64,000 nucleotides of DNA, from assembly GCA_037126765.1 (NCBI GenBank), contig JBBCBC010000001.1:29186804-29250803 (forward strand), given 5' to 3'. Below the pieces are notes generated by a model, which worked only from the letters and a program-made list of their open reading frames with translations, had not been told where the DNA came from and did no database searches. The position numbers and the translations under genes are program-made. Position 1 is the first letter of the stretch. Each line of letters begins with the position of its first letter. Origin of the DNA: Stenogyne calaminthoides (lineage: Eukaryota > Streptophyta > Magnoliopsida > Lamiales > Lamiaceae). Shown here piece by piece: positions 10,687 to 22,862 of this stretch.

Positions 10687-12406
10687 ATGTACGGTCCAAG
10701 ATCGATTAATGGCATGATATCTTCTGAATTTTACAATGGACTAGAATCATTTATAGATTTCGCCACTATTAATCCGAATTGGATGAACCAGGGAAAGATT
10801 ATGTGTCCTTGAAATAAATTTAGATGTCGGAACAAATTAATGTTTCATTCACCTGATGACGTGAAAGGTCATTTGTATAGAAATGGGTTCATACGCAATT
10901 ATTGCAATTGAGTTTTTCATGGTGAGGAAATTTGGGGTCAATACAATGATCAACGATCTATGTCGACTTCACATGGTCCGGTTGACGAGACATCTGAATC
11001 TACCTCATATCACGATATGATGACGGACTTAACCTCTGGTCTCCACTTAAATGTGGATGATGAACCCCCTAATAAGGAACCTCCTAATGAGCATGCTGCA
11101 CATTTTTATAACATGCTTCGTGCAGCGAATCAGGATATAAGCCTAGTTGATAATCACACTCACAGTTGCCATACAATGCCATATTGCTGAACATTAAAAC
11201 TTAAAACAGACTATCTGAAAGGGGCTATAATCAAATGGTTGATGCGATTCGTGTTCTTTGTCCGAATAGTCTGGTGCCCCAGAATTTTTCTGATAGCAAA
11301 CAACTGATGAGTGAGATGGGTCTTCCAGTAGAGAGGATCCATTGTTGTGCATAGAACTGCATGTTATATTGGGGTGCAGACGACGAACTTGAAAATTGTA
11401 AGTTTTGCCAACGGCCAGAATGGTCGACTGAAAAAGAAGCATCCTTTTAAGGAGATGTTATATTTTCCTATCATTTCTCGATTGCAAAGATTTTATCAGT
11501 TAAATGCTACTGAAAAGGATATGACATGGCATGCACGTTGCTCTAATGACCACTCCGGTGTTATGCGTCATCCTACAGGCTCATAGGCCTGGAAACACTT
11601 GGACCAGTCGCATCCTGAATTTACTTTAGAAATTCGGAACGTGAGGTTGGTCTTGAGCACTGATGGTTTTCAACTATTTGGGGCGCACGGGAAACAATAT
11701 TCATCATAGCCAGTGATAGTGACACCATACAATCTACCCCCATGGTTGTGCATGAAGGATCAGTTCATGTTTATTACGATTCTGGTGCCTAGTCCAACAA
11801 ATTCAAAGGATAAATTGGACATATTTTTGCAACCACTGATCTGTGATTTGTAATTTTTATGGGAACAAGGATTGGTAATGTATGATGTTGCTACAAAGCA
11901 GATTTTTTCGATGCGAGCTGCACTAATCTGGACCATCAGTGACTTTCCAGCCTACTCGATGTTGTCTGGATGGAGCACAGCTGGAAGGCTTGCTTGTCCA
12001 CACTGTGCAGATTACACTGAGGCTTTTAGTCTGAGGCTCAGTCGCAAGCAGTCGTGGTTTGACAACTATCGTAAGTTCTTAGATAGACGTCATCCATACC
12101 GAAGGAACAAGAATGCATTCAGGAAGAATGTAGTAGTTGATGATGATCCACCTCCCATCTTTACAGGTGATCAGCTCCTCCGGTAAATTGATTGGATTGG
12201 ATTGATGAAAGTAACAGAGTTGGGTGCTGATGCTCACAACAAAGGTTTACAATGTGGTTGGAAGAAGAAAAGTGTTTTCTGGAATTTGCCGTATTGGAGC
12301 TCCTTGTTGATCAGACACAATTTGGATGTGATGCACATAAAAAAAAATGTGTTTGATAATCTATTCTACACGGTGATGAATGTCGAAGGGAAAACAAAGG
12401 ACACAA
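10687..12406 (+). pseudogene. CACTA TNP2-type transposase, broken
   Basis: Opens with MYGPRSINGMISSEFYNG directly after the splice acceptor. This is the transposase-associated domain (PF13963 type), with FHSPDDVKGHLYRNGF later. Two nonsense codons (TGA near 10813 and 10910) replace conserved Cys/Trp positions. Transposase_21-type sequence follows: LSTDGFQLFGAHG, PYNLPPWLCMK, FPAYSMLSGWSTAGRLACPH, and HNLDVMHIKKNVFDNL. Several more stops and shifts (11188, 11584, 11706, 11850) break it. The frame ends where CACTA 2 enters after GKTKDT. It would excise and reinsert the element if intact; it cannot as it stands. Confidence 0.85.
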
Positions 12407-12419
12407 CACTACTATGCAT

Positions 12420-12660
12420 TTGAGCTTGGAGAGCTCAACTTGGACAACTCTTTTTTCGAACAACTCTCCAAGATATAGCTTGAAGAGCGGTTTTAATTAA
12501 AAAAAAAATAAAAAATTAAAAAGCAGTTTTAAACCGCTCTCCAAGAGAGAGCGGTTCAAAACACCTGTACAAGTCGACCACTTGGAATGCGGTTCGGAAC
12601 CGCTTTGCAAGAGAGAGCGGTTCTGAACCGCTCTGTAAGGGCATGGTTCAGAACCATATC
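12420..12660. repeat. Subterminal repeats of CACTA 2
   Basis: Inverted AACCGCTCT / AGAGCGGTT motifs repeat at least six times, differing wholly from the GCGAGGG motif of CACTA 1, so the two belong to different families. Confidence 0.75.
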
Positions 12661-12689
12661 AGACCCCATCGTTTTTATTTTCTAACATA

Positions 12690-12960
12690 ATTCGACTCTC
12701 ATCTCTCTCAGCGCACGCTTCGCCCTAGCTTACCATACCGCATCCGCCTCCCATCCCTTCTCCATTTTTTCGGCCGTCGCCGCCACCTCCTCCCTCCATT
12801 GCCGCCACGTACTGCGTTGCCCCCTTCCTCCCCTACCGCCGTACGTGCGTTGCCCTCCACTACCGTGCCGTGCCATCGCCTCCTCCTCCTCCTCCTCCCT
12901 ACCACCGCCGCCGCCTCCTCCTCCTCCTCCTCCCCTACCGCCGCCGCCTCCTTCTTCATA
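12690..12960 (+). other. Untranslated leader exon of CACTA 2 with CTC/CCG repeats
   Basis: A C-rich exon-like stretch with runs of CCTCCTCCT and GCCGCCGCC ends at a donor (CTTCATAG, GTAATTT at about 12961). It occupies the same relative place as the leader exon of CACTA 1. The arginine- or serine-rich frames across it are repeat artefacts. Confidence 0.45.
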
Positions 12961-12987
12961 GGTAATTTAATTTTTTTATTGTTTGTT

Positions 12988-13085
12988 TTTATATATATAT
13001 ATATGTATGTGTATATATGTATGTATATATATATATGTGTGTGTATATATATATATATCTATTAAATATATATATATATATATGG
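12988..13085. repeat. AT/TATG microsatellite
   Basis: Alternating TATATA and TGTATG runs about 95 bp long, in the CACTA 2 intron. Confidence 0.9.
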
Positions 13086-13329
13086 TAGGATATATCTAGT
13101 CATGTTAATTAGCTAGATTAATTAATTGGTTTGTTGTTTTTGTTTGAATATTAGATTGTTTAATTTAGTTTAATTGTTGTTATATGTTTAATTGTTGTTA
13201 TAGATTAATTAATTGGTTTGTTGGTTTGTTGTTGTTTTTGTTATATGTTTGAATATATATAGTCACGTTAGAATTAATTGTTGTTTGATTAGATTGTGGT
13301 TAATTGGTTGTCAATTTGTGTGTTATTTC

Positions 13330-13660
13330 ACTCAAAAGTAGTAGTTGTTTGATTTAAAGGTATTAGTTGTTTCATTTAAAAGTATTAGACGTTTCATTAA
13401 AAGGTAATATTAGTTGTTTCATAAAAAAGTATTGGGTGTTTCATAATAAGGTATTAGGTGTTTATTCAAAGGTATTAGTTGTTTCATTAATAAAAAAGTA
13501 TTAGGTGTTTCATTCAAAGGTATTAGTTATTTCATTAAAAGGTATTAGTTGTTTCATAATAAGATATTAGGTGTTTCATTCAAAGGTATTAGTTGTTTCT
13601 TTAAAAAGTATTAGACGTTTCATTCAAAGGTATTAGTTGTTTCATTCAAAAGTATTGTTG
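13330..13660. repeat. Minisatellite in CACTA 2 intron
   Basis: About 13 degenerate units of roughly 22-28 bp built on GTATTAGTTGTTTCATTAAA. Compare the array at 9885-10290. Confidence 0.8.
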
Positions 13661-13895
13661 TTAGTGTGTGATTAATGTTGGTTTAATTATATTGTTATTA
13701 GTAGCTTGGATTAATTGTTGTTAGTACGTGGCTTGAATGAATTTTTGTGTGTATGGTACATTAGAATGTACATTAGAAAATTAAAATGAATGTAGATTAA
13801 GTATAGTTAGGTATGCTTTTAGGTTTAATATTTTTAGATACATTGTCTTGAGAAACGGTCTTCATATTGTATTTCCTATAGGCATCTAGTTCTAT

Positions 13896-15753
13896 ATGGA
13901 TCGAAAGTGGGTTCGAGCAGATCGATTATCAGATGAGTATAAATATAGGGTGGAAGAATTTTGTAATCATGCAGTTAGACACTATACCGACCCTCGGTAC
14001 ATTCCATGTCCGTGTTGTAAATGTATGAATGGAAAAACCGTTAGTGGTCGAGAAAGTCTGTTTGACCACTTGATGATTCATGGTATTGATAAAACATTTA
14101 CCGCTTTGGACATATCATGGTGAGAGAAGAGATGGATGTAGCTCAAGCAACCTAGAAAACCGACTTTAGGTTTGAAGATCACAGCCGATCACGGATATTT
14201 TTCGATGATGTCTGCATTTGTTGATACATCGAGTGGGGATGACGATGATCTGCGAGATCACCCTTATATGTCGGAGAAGTTAAGGGATTCTGTTTGGATT
14301 ACCCTTTGTGGCGGGTGTAAGAAAGCAACAAAAGCTGTCACCGTGTTGATATTGTTCAACCTAAAAGCGACTCACCGGTTGTCGATGAGTGCTTTACAAA
14401 TATCTTTGAAGCAATTAGTGGTCTCTCTTGCGATGGAAATGTACTACCTAAGAGAGCATATGATGTTAAACAAATGCTCAAGTCCATCGGGTTAACACAT
14501 CATAAAATTCATGCTTGTCCGGGTGATTGTATCTTATTTCGAAAGGAGTATGCAGACCTCGATGAATGTCCCAAGTGTGGGCTAAAGCGATATAAGAAAA
14601 ATAAATCTCCTTGAAGGTGATGTGGTACTTTCCAATAATACCAAGATTCAGGAGAATGTATAGTAAATACCTGTGGATGCTTAGAAATTTAACTTGGCAT
14701 CATGATGATAGGATCAAAGATGGAATGCTAAGACACCCTGCTGATTCACCCCAGTGGAAGACATTCGATGTCAGGCATCCATAATTTGGCACCGAGCCAC
14801 GACACTTGCATCTTGCACTCTCAACTGATGGAATGAATCTGTTCGGTATCCAAAGTACCAACCACAGTACATGGCCAGTGATTCTGTTAGTTTATAATCT
14901 TTCACCCGAGTTGTGCATGAAGCGCACTTACATGATGTTGTCTATGTTGATATCAGGACCCAAACAACCTGGTAACGACATAGATGTATATCTGGCTCCT
15001 TTGATTGATGACTTGAAGCTCCTGTGGGATGAGGGTGTCGATGTGTATGATGCTTGTAGAAAGGAGAATTTCAAGTTGAAGGCCATGTTGTTTGGAACTA
15101 TCAATGACTCTCCCACTTACGGGAATCTATCTGGATATAGTGTGAAGGGGGCAGATGCATGTCCTTGTTGTACCAAGAAGACACATCACATTTGATTGAG
15201 TCATTGTAGGAAGACAGTTTATATGGGACATAGGAGGTGGTTGGACCCAACACATAAGTACAGAACAATGGCTGATGCATTCGATGGCACAATCGAGATA
15301 GGTGAAGCACCACGTTTATTGTCGGGGTTCGATGTATTGAATGAGATGAAGAATATCGACACCTGATGACGGAAAGATCTTCGCAAAGAGTGTCCCCACT
15401 AGCGGTTGGAAGAAGGAATCAATTTTCTTTCAATTGCCCTATTGGAAAGAGTTGTATGTTAGACACTTCATTGATCTAATGCACGTTGAGAAGAACGTTT
15501 GTGCCGAATTGCTCAACACTCTCCTAGTGATAAGAAGTCCAAGGATGGTTACAATGCAAGAATGGATATGATTGATATGGGAATAAGAGTAGAATTAAAA
15601 CACAGTACCCTAGAAAGGGGTCAACCGTTCTTACCTCCTGCTTTGCACACACCTTGTCCAAGAATGAGAGAAAAGAGCTACTTGATGCCTTTAAAGGATG
15701 TGAAAGTTCGAGAGGGTTATTCGTCCAACCCTACGAGAGACTTGTATCGATGA
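13896..15753 (+). pseudogene. CACTA TNP2-type transposase of element 2, broken
   Basis: Starts MDRKWVRADRLSDEYKYRVE shortly after an acceptor (TTTCCTATAG ending near 13879). The transposase-associated domain has a CPCCKC cluster (residues about 47-52) and HLMIHGI. A TGA at 14121 and a shift in 14340-14495 follow. The Transposase_21 region covers LKSIGLTHHKIHACPGDC, ECPKCGLKRYKK, LALSTDGMNLFG, PTYGNLSGYSVKGADACP and HVEKNV. Further stops include one in 15193-15195. The frame VREGYSSNPTR ends at 15753, where SIRE gag homology takes over. Better conserved than the copy in CACTA 1, still not functional. Confidence 0.85.
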
Positions 15754-15784
15754 TGGCATGAGATCGATGAATATGAAATCGTTT

Positions 15785-17100
15785 CACCGGAAGGAAGGGA
15801 ACAGTGGATCGAGAGCGTGCTTCAAGCGTGAGAAGCTCTCACTATAGCCTGATCGCCTGCACGGACGACGGCAGAGAGGGAAGAAAAGAGGAACAAAAGA
15901 GAGCAACGGTTTAGAGAGACGGAAGAGCCATGGTTGCCGTCGTCGCCAGAATTGGCGATTCCTATCGCCCTCAGGGACTCCGGATACTCCTCAGAGAAGA
16001 CTTACGCTTTGTCGCCCGAAGCCATCCGACTTCTATGAAAGTGAAGATCTGATATTCTCATCGGACGATAATGAACTTTGCCTCGATGGCGGGGAGGACC
16101 AAATCGAGGTAACCTCAAACCCCCTTCGCTCGCTTTCTACACCGCTATCATTAGCACACCGGGGGGAGATTGACTGCGGCTCTACTCGAGCAATTGCTTG
16201 AAGATCTCTCCAATCAAAGAGAAACTTATGCTATTGTGGAAGCAGAGAATGATAAGCTGAGGATCAGAAATAATCAGCTTGCTGAAGAAAATGATCTCAG
16301 AAAAACCTCTGAACTTAGATCAGCTGAAACTGCTCAGAAGGTAACTGAGGAATTTAAAATTCTCGAAGTTAAAGCTTCCGATCGAAAAGCAGATCAAAGA
16401 ATGAATGGAAATTAACAGACAAACAAGTCGATGACTTCAAAATCTTGCAAGCAAAATTCGATGAGCTATTAGAGATGCATGAAAGTCCTAAATCCTCCGA
16501 GGAAAATCTGCGTAAGAAAATAGATGTTTTTTCAAAATCATCTCAAACCGTTAAAGACATGAACGCCTATTTTCGAGTAAAGATTGATAAGGAGGACTTG
16601 GCTATGAAAACCCTCCACATCCTCAAAAAGCCCCGATCGATTCATCTCGAAAAGGTGTAATCGAACGAATTTACGAAAAAAGATACACCAAAAGCTAAAC
16701 TTGTATCTAATAGGGTAAGAGACCGATTGAGGTAAAAGCAAGTGCCTAACCGAAAAGGAAATGAAAATGGACCCCAATGGTAAAACATCACCGAGGAATC
16801 AACGGAAGAACCCGGTTCTTACGAAGAAACCTCAACTCGATCAACGGATCGAGAATCGAAAAAGACAACCTACAAAAGGGAAGTCTATTCGAGACCCGAT
16901 CCACGATCACCGCCTAATAAGCATGCTTCGTAAACTGCGAAAACCATCTATCGAAAAGGATATGAATCTTTTGATGGTAGCGAATGTATTCTACCCCTAT
17001 AGTCGAAAATTTAGGGATATTGCACCCAACCACCTTTGGATAAAAAAGAAGACAAACCGAAAAGGTAAATCATAAGTCTTCTAAGTCATCCAAGGTTCAC
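15785..17100 (+). pseudogene. SIRE gag, C-terminal half
   Basis: Aligns in reverse orientation with 1-1400. An open stretch at 16170-16412 encodes a probable coiled coil (LLEQLLEDLSNQRETYAIVE, then AENDKLRIRNNQLAEENDL), as seen in SIRE-lineage gag proteins. The remainder is split by stops at 16413, 16658 and 17073. Highly charged, no zinc knuckle recognised. Confidence 0.75.
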
Positions 17101-20100
17101 ACAAGTAATCATACAAATCGAAAAAGCATATGAGGATAAGTATGATTATGTTGATGAGTATGGGAGACAAATCAAAGCCTTCGATCCGACCGATCACCAT
17201 AGAAGTGCTTTCTGTTTGTATGGATCCCCAAATCCAAACCTAACCCTCGGGACCCAATCCGAAAATTACCTAAAACTGATCCGATTGCGTTCGTGGGTCC
17301 GCCAACAAAGGAGGTGTGCAAGCAACTATCCGGTACATCGATAGTGGATGCTCAAGGCACATGACCGAAGCAAACATCTCCTCGGTTCCTACATAGAACG
17401 AAAGGCCAGCGTGTACTCTTCGGTGATGATAACTTTGGTTATACCAAAGGGTTCGAACCTTAGAGAATGATGATGTACAAATAACTGGAGTATCGTTTTG
17501 TCGAAGGTCCGAAGCACAACCTATTATCGGTTTCTGATTACTGCGACAACGGATTCAGGTGTTGAGTTCTCGGACGATCAATGCACTATCAAGAATCGAG
17601 TCACTCAACGGATATTGTTAATCGGTTCAAGAAAAGGGATGATCTACATGTGATTGGAGCAGTTTGCCCAAAAATGCATGCACGATTGTTAAGAGTTCCA
17701 AAAGTAGCGATTGGCTCTGGCACAAAAGAATGAGCCATCCTAACTTTAAAACTCTTAATAAGATAGCCAGATGTCTCTAGTGGAAGGACTTCCAATGAAG
17801 TGTTCTCAAAGGATCGGACATGTCTTGCATGTCAAGGAAAAAAACAGTCAAAGCTTCATTCAAAGGGATTTCGGACCAAAGATCCAAATCTTCTTAATGC
17901 TTCATATGGATCTGTTTGGACCCGATTACACGGTCGATCTCAACGGACGAAAATACTCTCGTAATCGTGGATGACTATTCCAAGTTTACAGGTTATATTC
18001 TTACATAAGAAGAATGAGGCGACAACCAAGATACCCGAGCTACTAAGAAGATTACAAAATGAGAAGGGTGTCGGTAGTAAAAAAAATCGGATCGGATAAA
18101 GGTGCGAAATTTACGAACTCCTTTATTCTTCGATTTTTGCTCTAAGTTTGGTATCTGACATGAAACATCACGGTGCGAGGACGCCTAATGAATGGAGTAG
18201 CTGAGCGGAGAAAGCAGAACTCTCAAAGAAGCCGCCGAACAATGTTAAATTTGAACATCTGCGATACCAAACCGTTTTCGGAAGGTATCAACACTTGCAT
18301 GCCATACGCAGCAGATGTCTCTGACTAAGGCTCACTACAAAACACCCTATGAACTCGTGTGGAAGGGCGTAAAACCTCGTGTTTCTTACTTCCATGTTTT
18401 TGGAATGCAAGTGTTTCATACACAACAATGGGAAAAGTCGGTTGAAGACCTTTGAGGCCAAGTCGATGAGGGTATATTTCTGGGGTATTCCTCATCTAGC
18501 AAAGCCTTCGTGGTCTACAACAAACGAACCCCTTGTTGTGGAAGAAACACCCCATGTAACCTTTAATGAAGCATCTTCGATCAAGAGAAATCGCCGTAAT
18601 AAGAAGAAGTACGATCTACGAACCCGATATTCTTAAAATGGATCGATTAACGATCAAGGATAAAGGATCGAAATCAGATCAATTTACATTCCGGATCTAG
18701 TTGATTCACCGATCAATCGGATCCTAAGGTACGAATAATCTGCGGATGAAAAAGTTGATTCAAATTGAGATAAGTAGAAGAATCGAACCATCCGGTTCGG
18801 GGAACTTCGGTTCTCACGAATGTAGACATCGACACATGATGATTCCAACATCACCGAGACTTGTTCTTATCAAGTGGACCATAACCTGCACCACTCCCAA
18901 TCACTAGTAATAAGATTTTATCGAAACGGACGATGTTCTCAAAACCGACGCAAAATCGGAATAGAAGGACACGGATAACCCGGTCATCCAACCGATCGAT
19001 AATTGGAGACCCGTCGATAAAATTAAAACTAGACATCGATTGGTGAAAGTGCCATGTATTGTGTTATTCTACGCCTATGAAGGAACCTACTACAATCGAG
19101 GAAGCATTACAAGACGAAAAGCGGATTCTAGCCATGCGGGAGGAAAGCCGGAAAGTTTCGAGAGAAATGAAGTATGGGAACTAGTAGATGCCCGGCCATC
19201 AAGACGTAATTGGCACGAAATGGATCTTCAAGAACAAGAGAGATGAGAAAAATGTTATCACCGAAATAAGGCAAGACTTGTTGCTAAGGGGGTATTCACA
19301 ATCGAAGGAATTGATTACGATGAGACCTTTGCACCGATCGCTTCCGCCTTTGAAGCCATTAATTTAAAACTTATGCTTCCCACGAGAGGGTTCACTTGTG
19401 TATCGGATGGACGTAAAAGAGTGCTTTCTTAAACGGGGTACTAGCGGAGGAAGTTTATGTCGAACAACCTCCGTGCTTTGAAAAAAGGCAACCAAGTGTA
19501 TCGTTTAAGAAAAGCTCTTTATGGCACAAACAGTTCCATGAGCTTTGGTATGATACACTCTCTCGGTTCTTGATCGAAAGTGGGTTCACTAAAGGCGAAT
19601 GGGAGAACCTTATTGAGAATAGAAGATGGAGAAGATATTCGATGGTTCAGATTTACGTGGGCGACATCATCTTCGGATCTCCAAACAAGAACCTATGTGA
19701 AAGATTCAGCAAACTGATGCAAGGGAAATTCGAGATGTCCATGATGGGTCGGATGAATTACTTTCTAGGTCTCCAAGTTAAACAAAGTTCGGAAGGGATA
19801 TTCATCTCAAAGCAAAGTACACTAGGAATATTTTGGCTAAGTTTGGAATTCAAAATAGCAAAGGAAGCCAAAATTCCTATGATGATTTGGATTCAAGATG
19901 GATCCGATGAGGCCGTCGAAAAAACAAATCGTCGAAAAGAATATAGGGCTCTCTCATTGGATCTTTATTATACCCGATTTTGCCAAAGAGACCACGATAT
20001 CACTTTTCGCGATGGGTGTATGTGCGGTTTCGAGCAAATCCATGGTCACCACCTAGAAGCAACTAAGCGGATTCTTAAGTATCTGAAGGAACAATAAACC

Positions 20101-20652
20101 TTGGTTTATTCTACCCATCGAGATGATAATCTAGACTTAGTGGGTATTACGATTACGATTATGGAGGTTGCAAGATCGACGGAAAAATCAACCTCGGGAA
20201 CATGTCAGTTCTTAGGAAGTAAAAAACCATCTCGTGGTTTTCAAAAGAAGCGGACATCGATTGCGACATCAACAAGCAAGCGCGAATATATGGTCTTGCA
20301 GAAGTTGTTGTTCCCCAATCGCTCTGCTCGATCGGCGGTGAGGATTACAACATTGTAGCTAAGAACGTACCTATATTCTGTGCGATAATAGTGCTATTGC
20401 AATCACTCGAGAATCGATTCTACATACAAGATGCAAGCATGTAGATGTCGACACCACTTCATAAGAGATCACGTTGAAAAGAAGAATATCGAAATGGAAA
20501 AGATTCATCTTGATATACGTATAAATGATATTCTAACCAAGCCACTAGCCGAGATCGATTCGAGAGATTTATGCAATGAGCTAGGACTTCTAGATCTTGG
20601 AGAAATGTCACCGAAAATGTTTGATGGAATGCTCTCGAGAACTACCGGTTAA
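17100..20652 (+). pseudogene. SIRE pol: protease, integrase, RT, RNase H, heavily broken
   Basis: Protease active site DSGCSRHMT is at about 17340. Pre-integrase sequence WHKRMSHPNFKTLNK (with shifts, about 17710-17765) leads to HMDLFGP near 17903-17925, VIVDDYSKF (about 17962), a GVAERR-like motif near 18195 and VFGMQVFHTQQWEKS near 18400. RT residues include WIFKNK (about 19222), YRMDVKECFL (19405) and, in altered form, the catalytic-loop region near 19650 (VGDIIFGSPNKN, where family members have a double Asp), then MGRMNYFLGLQVKQSS. RNase H ends with DILTKPLAEIDSRDLC (about 20527-20575) and stops by 20652. At least a dozen frameshifts or stops are visible; no long frame survives. Confidence 0.85.
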
Positions 20653-22582
20653 GAGACTAACGGATCGAGAGAAATCGATTGAGTTTGGTATCTTAACGAT
20701 CTCAAAGAGATCGATAAGCAAAAATCGATCGACATACACGCTTTACCGGATCCAAAGGAACCGGTCGATTTTAGTGTTATCGATTTTAAGTCTATCGGTT
20801 TAAAGGAACCATCGATTCAAGGTTTATCGATTTAAGGTAAATGCTTTCGGTTTAAAGGATTATCTCGATTAAATCAAATTTGGTTATAGTATTTCTTTGT
20901 GATTCAACAAGCAAGATTCGAGATTAAGAGCTAAACAATCGCATAAGAAAGGTGAATTTACACAACAAAATGAAATAATGTAACTTTTCATTGATAAAAA
21001 CCGAAGGTGAGGTTACATTACGAGTTACAAGTACAAGAAGACCCGAGGTCGAAGACATATGTTAACCAAAATCCTAAACCTATAACCCTAAACCCTCTTC
21101 CTAACCCCCGTAAGTGAAGGAAAGAGAGAGATTTTAAACTCTCATTTTTCCCCACTTAACAAGGGGTGAGAGAGGCTTTAAAAACATGAATCCCAAGGCG
21201 TCAAGTAAAAAGTCAAGATCAAGAAAAACCCGGAGCGACAGAGGCCTTGATAGGATTCTTAAGCCTCGAGCCCTAAAAGGAGGAGTAGTAGGGCTCTCCA
21301 AATTGTTAAATGGAGCACGTGTGCCAAAGAGTTGGTCATCGATCTCATGGGCACATGTCTTTGCATATTTTATACCGCACTAAGTCCGATGGTTACGTTC
21401 GTCATCCAGATAGACACACAAGGTGCATACGGTTAGGAGAAGTGTCTTCTCGGTTGCAACAAAGAGATCCGCCATACAGGTGGTAGAAAGCTTTCGAAAG
21501 AATCGTATGTAAAATCGAAGATGATGAAGAAAACAAACAATGAGGGATGCAAAGGGTTGATTTGAGAAGATGAAACCATATAAAAGGGTGTAAAAGTGTT
21601 TTAGGAAGTCTCACCTGAAACAAGGGTTCACCAAGATACATGATTCTTACAAAGAAGATAAGTATGGTGAATGGGTGATGTTGTGTAAAACATTGGTCCA
21701 TTTTATAGAGGCCAACAAGGATGCAAATGCAATTGTCGGTTCAAGAAGCCTATCCCGAGAAATTTGCATCAAAAGGACGTGTGTAGAAATCACGCGAATC
21801 GATAATTGGATAAATTTACGGTTGATTGACATATCGAGAGATTCGGGCGATATTTACGCATGTCAATCACGCCTACTTAGGGAATAGAAGCTACTATTCT
21901 AGACTAAGTTTTGGCAAAGAACACTTATCCCAAGAATTGGCTTAATCTGAAAAAGAATCGGATGAGGTCAACCAAAAATCGATTACTTACAAGCATGATC
22001 GGATGAGAGAGATCTGCTTTGGCGGAAACTCCAATAATTGAAATATCGGTCTATATCGAAAAATATCGGTTGAAGGGGGAACTTCAACCGATCAAGGAGG
22101 ATCAAAAGAGGGAAATCGAGGCGTACTCAAGGAAAGATCGGTTAAGCTTTGAAGTTTCAACAAATCGGATCTGTTGGGAGAAGATCGGTTAAAAGGATCA
22201 TAGTTGGGAAATTTCTTAAGGCTTAGGCGGGAATGATTAAGATCAACAAGTGGAATCAACATTGACAAGTAATATTGACCGATAACAACATCGATCAACC
22301 GGATCTGATCTCTCTTCTCTTGTTCTTTATTTATTTATCGGATCGTATCGATTTTATTTGCCTTTTACTTGCATCCCACTATCCTTGTGACGTGTACTCT
22401 GCAAATCATTTAATGCGGACGTGGGGTACATGTATTAACGCTACTTGATCGTGCTTTTAAATCCAAAAGTTTTGTGTACGCGTGCGTTTTTCCAACCCTA
22501 CGATCAAAACCGCTTCATCTGGAGCGTATAATCTTTTCAAAAACGATTGATCTTCAAAATCTTGTCTTATTGTACCCTCATA
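20653..22582. other. Long spacer between SIRE pol and extra ORF
   Basis: About 1.9 kb with no recognisable coding sequence; rich in CGATCGGTT-type words. Holds the hairpin at 22065-22092. SIRE elements are known for long 3' regions. Confidence 0.6.
22065..22092. repeat. Spacer hairpin, 11-bp stem with GGGGAA loop
   Basis: ATCGGTTGAAG and CTTCAACCGAT pair perfectly around GGGGAA. The LTR hairpin at 26172-26197 has the same loop but a different stem (ACATATTGAG / CTCAATATGT). Confidence 0.8.
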
Positions 22583-22862
22583 CTATATATAAAGATTCAT
22601 CAAACCTTACGAGTTTTTTTCGCTTCACAAACTCGCATTACTCTCATTGAAAAACTTCAAATTTTACTCTACGTTTCAAAATCGTCTCTCGAAAATTTGA
22701 ATCTGGTAATATTTTCTTTTAAGCTTAATGATGAATCTTTCTTTCCGCTAAAAACATTGTTTTCAAAAGTTGTTTTTCGGAAATTATGCTTCATTGCCTT
22801 TTGTTTTCATGGAATGATATTGATATTGATTATGCACAAATTTAATGAGTCTATCTCACCAG
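22583..22862 (+). promoter_or_regulatory. Candidate promoter, leader and 5'UTR intron ahead of the extra ORF
   Basis: A strong TATA box, CTATATATAAAG at 22583-22594, is followed by a C/T-rich leader, a donor-like CTG-GTAATATTTTC (22706) and an acceptor-like TCTATCTCACCAG ending at 22862, immediately before ATG at 22863. The predicted intron is 157 bp and AT-rich, as plant introns are. The arrangement suggests a separate transcription unit inside the retroelement. Not proven. Confidence 0.4.

Larger units (their letters stand above)
9400..12406 (+). mobile_element. CACTA (En/Spm) transposon 1, left part
   Basis: Begins CACTACAAAAAAATGTCG, the canonical CACTA terminal inverted repeat. It continues with subterminal repeats (9411-9720), a GC-richer leader, a long first intron (donor about 9859, acceptor AG at 10685-10686) and a TNP2-type transposase. 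It is interrupted at 12407 by CACTA element 2. Its 3' terminus is not found in the window. Confidence 0.85.
12407..15750 (+). mobile_element. CACTA (En/Spm) transposon 2, left part, nested in CACTA 1
   Basis: Begins CACTACTATGCATTTGAGC inside the transposase frame of CACTA 1, preceded by CAA as likely 3-bp target copy. It has its own subterminal repeats, leader exon, intron and transposase. The right half is lost at the junction with SIRE gag near 15735-15755. Confidence 0.78.

Noticed and set aside
12708..13065. Arginine-rich minus frame and serine/proline-rich plus frame over the CTC/CCG repeats
   Set aside because: Pure products of trinucleotide repeats in a CACTA leader exon.
15400..15800. 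Search for a SIRE 5' LTR at the left end of the plus-strand element
   Set aside because: No TG...CA boundary, primer site or LTR homology; the sequence passes straight from transposase to mid-gag.
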